Assembly: GCA_900318245.1 (NCBI GenBank) | Contig: ONJT01000002.1 | Location: 112,875-176,874 of the forward strand | DNA from: an uncultured Bacteroidales bacterium | GTDB taxonomy: Bacteria; Bacteroidota; Bacteroidia; Bacteroidales; Paludibacteraceae | Length of the DNA: 64,000 nt | Direction: 5' to 3' | In this document: in pieces, positions 60,077 through 64,000 of the stretch | How the letters are laid out: each line of letters begins with the position of its first letter | How positions within the stretch are numbered: the stretch's first letter is position 1 | Notes under the pieces: generated by a model | Told to the model about the DNA's origin: nothing | The model's database searches: none | What the model saw: only the letters and a program-made list of their open reading frames with translations | Made by a program: the position numbers and the translations under genes

Positions 60077-61330
60077 TTACACCAGCTTTAAGTCGTGATG
60101 CATCTTCTCTTTTTTTGTGCGCATGTAGCGCTCGTTCCAGCGGTTCGGTTGGATCTCTATCGGCACGTTCTCTACGATCTCGATGCCGTAACTCTCCAGT
60201 CCTACGCGCTTCACGGGGTTGTTGGTCATCAGGCGCAACTTGCACGCCCCCATTTCGCGAAGTATCTGCGCGCCTACGCCGTAGTCCCGTTCGTCCGGAC
60301 GGAAACCGAGATGCACATTCGCCTCCACCGTGTCTTCGCCTTGCTCCTGTAACTTATACGCACGGATCTTGTTCATCAGTCCGATGCCGCGACCTTCCTG
60401 ATTCATATAGACGATCAGTCCGCGTCCTTCGGCCTCGATCATCTGCATCGCCTTTGCCAACTGCTCGCCGCACTCGCAGCGCTTCGAGCCGAACACGTCG
60501 CCGGTCATACAACTCGAGTGTACGCGGCAGAGGATCGGTTCGTCTTTCGTCCACTCGCCTTTGCTCAGCACGACGTGCTCCAGACCCGTCGTCAGGTCGC
60601 GGAAAGGCGTGAGCATGAACTCCCCGTTCTGCGTCGGCAGGAACACCGTCTCCCCCCGCTCGATAAGCCCATCATTAAGCGGCTTTGCCGCGCTCATTTC
60701 ATCATTGAGCTCGCTCTGCGAGCGCTCATTAAGCCTGTAGGCTATCAGGTCCTTGATCGTGATGATCTTCAGCCCGAACTCTTTCGCTACTTCCTGCAGT
60801 TGCGGCATACGGGCCATGGTGCCGTCGGCATTCATGATCTCTATCAGCGCCGCCGCAGGTTGCAGTCCTGCCAGACGGGCGAGGTCCACGCCTGCCTCCG
60901 TATGTCCGGCGCGTTGCAGCACGCCGCCGGCTTTCGCGTACAGCGGGTTGATATGTCCCGGACGACCGAAGGTCTCGGGTTTGCTGTTGGGATCCGCGAG
61001 AGCCAGGATCGTCGCTGCGCGATCCGCCGCAGACACACCCGTCGTGCAGCCCTCGAGTTTATCGACCGTCACCGTGAACGGCGTACCGAGCATCGAGGTG
61101 TTATTCGCCACCTGGTGCATCAGGTCCAACTGCGCGCAGCGCGCCTCCGTGATCGGACAGCAGAGCACGCCGCGACCGTGTTGCAGCATGAAATTCACTT
61201 TCTCCGGCGTGATTTTCTCCGCCGCGATGATGAAGTCGCCTTCGTTCTCGCGGTCCTCATCGTCTACGACGATCACAAACTTCCCTTGACGGAAATCCTC
61301 CAATGCCTCTTCTATTGTATTGATTCTCAT
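60077..61330 (-). CDS. ribBA: Bifunctional DHBP synthase / GTP cyclohydrolase II
   Basis: Start ATG 61330 ([20 protein letters not shown]). The 417-residue riboflavin-pathway enzyme has RibB residues in [20 protein letters not shown] and [17 protein letters not shown]. The RibA domain has [20 protein letters not shown] (three zinc Cys) and [17 protein letters not shown]. At the domain junction, residues 200-220 ([20 protein letters not shown]) are extra compared with the usual AYRL-x-HE-x-LIER link and are encoded by a two-hairpin repeat. It is the last of the cdd-lptF/G-ribBA series. Confidence 0.94.
   Translation of the reverse strand: MRINTIEEALEDFRQGKFVIVVDDEDRENEGDFIIAAEKITPEKVNFMLQHGRGVLCCPITEARCAQLDLMHQVANNTSMLGTPFTVTVDKLEGCTTGVSAADRAATILALADPNSKPETFGRPGHINPLYAKAGGVLQRAGHTEAGVDLARLAGLQPAAALIEIMNADGTMARMPQLQEVAKEFGLKIITIKDLIAYRLNERSQSELNDEMSAAKPLNDGLIERGETVFLPTQNGEFMLTPFRDLTTGLEHVVLSKGEWTKDEPILCRVHSSCMTGDVFGSKRCECGEQLAKAMQMIEAEGRGLIVYMNQEGRGIGLMNKIRAYKLQEQGEDTVEANVHLGFRPDERDYGVGAQILREMGACKLRLMTNNPVKRVGLESYGIEIVENVPIEIQPNRWNERYMRTKKEKMHHDLKLV
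60671..60733. repeat. In-frame two-hairpin repeat, family F
   Basis: ATCATTAAGCGGC-TTT-GCCGCG, CTCATTTCATCATTGA, then GCTCGC-TCT-GCGAGC and GCTCATTAAG. Two stable hairpins are flanked by TCATTA boxes. Minus-strand reading gives [21 protein letters not shown] in RibBA. Confidence 0.75.
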
Positions 61331-61340
61331 ATTAGCCTGA

Positions 61341-61384
61341 ATGCGAATAATATTTTTGGTATTTTTTATATTTTTTTCTTTATA
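61341..61384. repeat. AT-rich 44-bp repeat before ribBA (copy 1)
   Basis: ATGCGAATAATATTTTTGG followed by TATTTTTTATAT and a T-run. About 40 of 44 positions match 62856-62899. It covers the LptF/G stop codon and ends 11 bp before the ribBA start. Confidence 0.75.
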
Positions 61385-62829
61385 AACTGAACAACGTTCT
61401 TCCAACCGTTTTCCCATGCCTCAGGGTTGAACAGCGGCGAGTCGGTCGCAGCCTTGTAGGTCAGGAAGATACCCGTCGGCAGCAGCACGAACGAACTGAG
61501 CCACATACCCGCCCAGCAGGGCCATAACGCTTCGCGCGCCATCTTATATCCCGTGTTGTCGATGATGTAATAGATGATAAACATCACCACCGAGATCACT
61601 ACCGGCGCTCCTAATCCTCCTTTGCGGATGATGGCGCCCAGCGGCGCACCGATGAAGAAGAAGATCAGGCAAGCGAAAGCCAATGTGTACTTGCGGTATA
61701 ACTCGATCTGGTGCTTGCGCACATAGCGCTCCGCGTCCTCGAGCAGCAGCGCGTTATACTCTATCTGATCGCGGTACGTACGCGCCCGCTCAGCCGCTAT
61801 CTGCAGCACTTGCCTCTGGCGGAACGCGTCCAGCGAGTTCCACAGCCCTTCCCAATCGAATTTCTCTTTCTGCTCCTTCGTCACCGTCTCGGGCAGGGTC
61901 ACCTGTCGTCGCGTCTCGCGTCCGAAATAGCGGTCGGTCAGCAACTGCGTACTCTGCTCTCTACTCCGCCCTTCAGCTACCACCCGCACCGAGTCGATCG
62001 AGTGCGTCAACTGCGCGACGTTCTTACTCACGTGCTGGTCCTCGAGGATCGACTCGTCGAAGCGGTTGAAGTCCGTTGAGAAATCTATCAGCAGCCGTTT
62101 GTGCGCGAAGGTCTCACGCCGGTACGGGATATTCTTCGTGCTCCGCGTCGCGCGCTGTTCTTTCTTGTTCAGGTCCTCGAACGACTCGCCGTTGACGAGG
62201 TCAAAGATCAGGTAGTGCTTGTCCGCGCTCACCGTCAGTCGGCCCGTGTCCGCCACCATCACCTTCACGTTCTCGAAGCCGTTCGAGTAGTCGTATATCA
62301 TGATGTTGAGCAACTCGCCGCGGGAGGTCTTGTCGTGCACGTAGATATGAAATCCGCTGATGTCGTCGTAGAACTCGCCTACGGGGATGTCCAACTCCGG
62401 ACTCTTCTGGCGCAGCGAGAAGATAAGCGCCCAGAGCTTCATCTGCGACTTAGGCAGCACGTTGTTGCTAAAAAAAAACGCACCTACGCTAAGGAACGCC
62501 ACCGCTATCGCCAGCGGACGCATGATCCGGAAAAGCGATATTCCCGCCGCCTTCATCGCCGTCAACTCCGATTTCTCCGCTAAGTTGCCGAACGAGATGA
62601 TCGAACTCAGCAGTATCGCCAGCGGCAAAGCCAAGGGCACCACCGCCGCCGTGGCATAGATAAAAAACTCCGACAGCACACCCAAGCCGATACCTTTGCC
62701 TACCAGGTCATCGACGTGGATCCACATGAACTGCATCAGCAATATAAAGATCGCAATGAAGAAAGTAGCAAAGAACAGCCCCAGAAAATTCCGCAGCAAA
62801 TACACATCTATTTTCTTCACTCCTACCAT
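61366..62829 (-). CDS. LptF/LptG-family LPS export permease
   Basis: A 487-residue inner-membrane protein of the YjgP/YjgQ family: three N-terminal helices ([39 protein letters not shown], coupling helix [15 protein letters not shown]), a large periplasmic beta-jellyroll (about 140-330), and C-terminal helices ([43 protein letters not shown]). It works with LptB and a partner to extract LPS or lipo-oligosaccharide. Only one family member is in the window. Its stop codon is inside an AT-rich repeat shared with the cdd 3' end. Confidence 0.88.
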   Translation of the reverse strand: MVGVKKIDVYLLRNFLGLFFATFFIAIFILLMQFMWIHVDDLVGKGIGLGVLSEFFIYATAAVVPLALPLAILLSSIISFGNLAEKSELTAMKAAGISLFRIMRPLAIAVAFLSVGAFFFSNNVLPKSQMKLWALIFSLRQKSPELDIPVGEFYDDISGFHIYVHDKTSRGELLNIMIYDYSNGFENVKVMVADTGRLTVSADKHYLIFDLVNGESFEDLNKKEQRATRSTKNIPYRRETFAHKRLLIDFSTDFNRFDESILEDQHVSKNVAQLTHSIDSVRVVAEGRSREQSTQLLTDRYFGRETRRQVTLPETVTKEQKEKFDWEGLWNSLDAFRQRQVLQIAAERARTYRDQIEYNALLLEDAERYVRKHQIELYRKYTLAFACLIFFFIGAPLGAIIRKGGLGAPVVISVVMFIIYYIIDNTGYKMAREALWPCWAGMWLSSFVLLPTGIFLTYKAATDSPLFNPEAWENGWKNVVQFIKKKI

Positions 62830-62855
62830 TAACTTCCTAACCGCTTGAGGCGATT

Positions 62856-62899
62856 ATACGAATAATATTTTCGGTATTTTTTATATATTTTTCTTTTAT
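62856..62899. repeat. AT-rich 44-bp repeat before lptF/G (copy 2)
   Basis: ATACGAATAATATTTTCGG followed by TATTTTTTATAT and a T-run; includes the cdd stop codon. Copy 1 lies in the same position relative to the next gene of this operon. Confidence 0.75.
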
Positions 62900-63378
62900 C
62901 CCTTAAGGTTTTCGCTAACGAAAATCAAGGGCAGCAAATCCGCTGCGGATTCGAACACCCAAATAGCGTCCTCGCCGTACAGCAGCACTTCCATCTTTCC
63001 GCCGTAGCGGTGCTCGGTCTCGATCATCACCTGTCGGCACGAACCGCAAGGCGAACCGGGTTCTTTGGTGAAATGCCCGCCCGTGAAGCAGGCGATAGCG
63101 AGCTTCGTCACCGGCTGCTCCGGGTACTGTGCGCCGGCGGCAAACAGCGCCGTACGCTCGGCGCATAACCCACTCGGGTATGCCGCGTTCTCTTGGTTGC
63201 AACCCGGGATTAACACACCGTTCCCTAATTTCGCCGCCGCACCTACATGAAAACCGCTGTACGGGCAGTAACTGTGCTTCGTTTGCGCTTTGGCCAACTC
63301 GAGCACCTCGCGCTGCTCATCCGTCAACTCGTCCCACTGATAGGCACGCATCTTCGTCGTCAAATTGTATTCTTTCAT
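62896..63378 (-). CDS. cdd: Cytidine deaminase
   Basis: A 160-residue homotetramer-type cytidine deaminase. The zinc site is complete: C-A-E in GLCAERTALFA (catalytic Glu) and PCGSC in GSPCGSCRQVM. Substrate-binding YCPYSGFHVGAA and NQENAAYPSG are also present. It deaminates (deoxy)cytidine to (deoxy)uridine for pyrimidine salvage. It starts 47 nt after a consensus promoter region and precedes lptF/G by 66 bp. Confidence 0.94.
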   Translation of the reverse strand: MKEYNLTTKMRAYQWDELTDEQREVLELAKAQTKHSYCPYSGFHVGAAAKLGNGVLIPGCNQENAAYPSGLCAERTALFAAGAQYPEQPVTKLAIACFTGGHFTKEPGSPCGSCRQVMIETEHRYGGKMEVLLYGEDAIWVFESAADLLPLIFVSENLKG

Positions 63379-63424
63379 ACTATTGATTTGGTTATATTTA
63401 TTTCAGTGCACATCTTTGCGGCTG

Positions 63425-63455
63425 CAAAGATACTGCTTTTTTCTGACATATGCAA
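63425..63455 (-). promoter_or_regulatory. Promoter of the cdd-lptF/G-ribBA series
   Basis: Minus-strand TTG (63455-63453), 20-bp spacer, TATCTTTG (63432-63425). Confidence 0.82.
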
Positions 63456-63461
63456 GAAAAA

Positions 63462-63492
63462 GTAAAAAAAAGACACCCCGAGGGGTGCCTTT
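63462..63492 (-). terminator. Terminator of the upstream small-gene pair
   Basis: On the minus strand GGCACCCC-TC-GGGGTGTC is followed by eight T. It lies directly upstream of the cdd promoter. Confidence 0.85.
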
Positions 63493-63511
63493 CGCCATGT
63501 AGGCGCAGTGC

Positions 63512-63814
63512 TTACGCTCCTGCGAGAGCTGCGTCGTACGCGTCACCGCAGACTTTCCACAGATACGCCTTCATGGTCTTTTTGCCACCGGCGGTGTCCT
63601 TCTGTGCGAGGAAGTCGGCGATGTCGGTCGCCTGCTGCATCAGGTCCTTGCCGCGGGCTTTGACAGCTGCTGCAACCGAAGCGAAGCGCGAACGTGCTGC
63701 GAGCTCTTTCGCCTGCGGCACCGTCGAGCGAGTTACGGAACTCAAACCACGGATGTACAGGCGGTTGCAGTGGGTGTCCTCGGTTGCCGCTACGCGGTGA
63801 GTAGCCAGAATCAT
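63512..63814 (-). CDS. Hypothetical basic protein, about 100 residues
   Basis: From ATG 63814 the protein begins MILATHRVAATEDTHCNRLY and continues with VTRSTVPQAKELAARSRFASVAAAV, ending in an Ala-rich AYLWKVCGDAYDAALAGA. The frame stays open upstream to ATT codons at 63865 and 63862 (KPNNKKSQHAADQ), so a longer form with an unusual start is possible. It lies 52 bp after the small lipoprotein gene and before a terminator, suggesting one transcript. Predicted mostly helical. Not recognised. Confidence 0.55.
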   Translation of the reverse strand: MILATHRVAATEDTHCNRLYIRGLSSVTRSTVPQAKELAARSRFASVAAAVKARGKDLMQQATDIADFLAQKDTAGGKKTMKAYLWKVCGDAYDAALAGA

Positions 63815-63866
63815 CTTCTGGTCTGCCGCGTGCTGCGACTTCTTGTTGTTAGGTTTGTTAATAATG

Positions 63867-64000
63867 TTACTTCTTCGAAGCGTCGTAAGACTCGGTGGTT
63901 CTCGTTTGGATCATGACCGAGGTGTCGCCGCGCTGGTAGAATTCCGACTTGTTCGTGATAGTACGAACGACGTTGCAGGACGTGAGTCCCATGGCGGCTC
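63867..64000 (-). CDS. Small lipoprotein, N-terminal part outside window
   Basis: Forty-three residues plus stop are visible: AAMGLTSC, NVVRTITNKSEFYQRGDT and SVMIQTRTTESYDASKK. The LTSC is a lipobox, so the mature protein is only about 36 residues. Short lipoproteins with the NVVRTIT..SEYYQRGDTS pattern are common in Bacteroidota; no function is known. The signal peptide continues past position 64000. Confidence 0.7.
   Translation of the reverse strand, partial: AAMGLTSCNVVRTITNKSEFYQRGDTSVMIQTRTTESYDASKK

Overview
The window comes from a Bacteroidales bacterium, probably an uncultured gut or rumen lineage near Prevotellaceae; genus cannot be fixed from sequence alone. The main clue is the promoter type. 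At least nine sites match the Bacteroidota form TTG-20 bp-TAnnTTTG exactly. Gene content agrees: S9 dipeptidyl-peptidase lipoprotein, GT117/DUF2723 membrane protein, secreted pectinesterases with short C-terminal sorting tails, an IgGFc-type surface protein, and class II RNR remnants. Genes are packed tightly, often with 1-30 bp overlaps, and most unrelated long ORFs on the opposite strand are shadows.

Layout. 0-10.7 kb: housekeeping and peptide/lipid genes (YggS-HAD fusion, YjjG-like nucleotidase, tRNA-Pro, beta-CASP RNase, S9 peptidase, acyl-ACP thioesterase, RNase G, a 29-aa COX24-type protein, HU, MutY, DUF2520). 10.7-14.0 kb: an AT-richer accessory cassette of five small unknown minus-strand genes. 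It is bounded by an array of diverging 11-bp repeats on one side and by a rod-shaped 6S-like RNA with its own promoter and terminator on the other. 14.0-31.6 kb: a Crp/Fnr regulator, then a compact minus-strand run from hpf at 31.5 kb through two pectinesterases, an AspT-type antiporter, MATE, RND adaptor and pump, Sfp transferase, dnaX, YgiQ and an M23 peptidase, with gaps of 25 bp or less. 31.6-45.1 kb: cell-envelope proteins, trpS, an Lrp regulator divergent from an O-methyltransferase, CobW and GT117. 45.2-56.2 kb: an 11-gene surface-polysaccharide operon (two UDP-sugar dehydrogenases, flippase, polymerase, four glycosyltransferases, acetyltransferase, aminotransferase, phosphoglycosyltransferase), followed by ftsY and aspA. 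58.6-64 kb: a His/Trp/Tyr-rich secreted protein, ribBA, LptF/G, cdd and a small lipoprotein cut by the window end.

The strongest unexplained signal is short repeats that sit in frame inside unrelated genes. A 43-44 bp hairpin element encodes VSPD-x-TGETLDGKG in both the beta-CASP RNase and CobW. A 9-bp TCGGAGTAN array encodes NQ..P.TPNTP-like tracts in YjjG, DnaX and a lipoprotein. Other elements occur in RibBA, GT117, MATE and an outer-membrane protein's signal peptide. Together with two intergenic 11-bp arrays, each next to a TATATAC-TAC-GTATATA inverted repeat, they suggest a genome with frequent short-repeat creation or spread. All functional statements are from reading sequence and family knowledge; no search was run.
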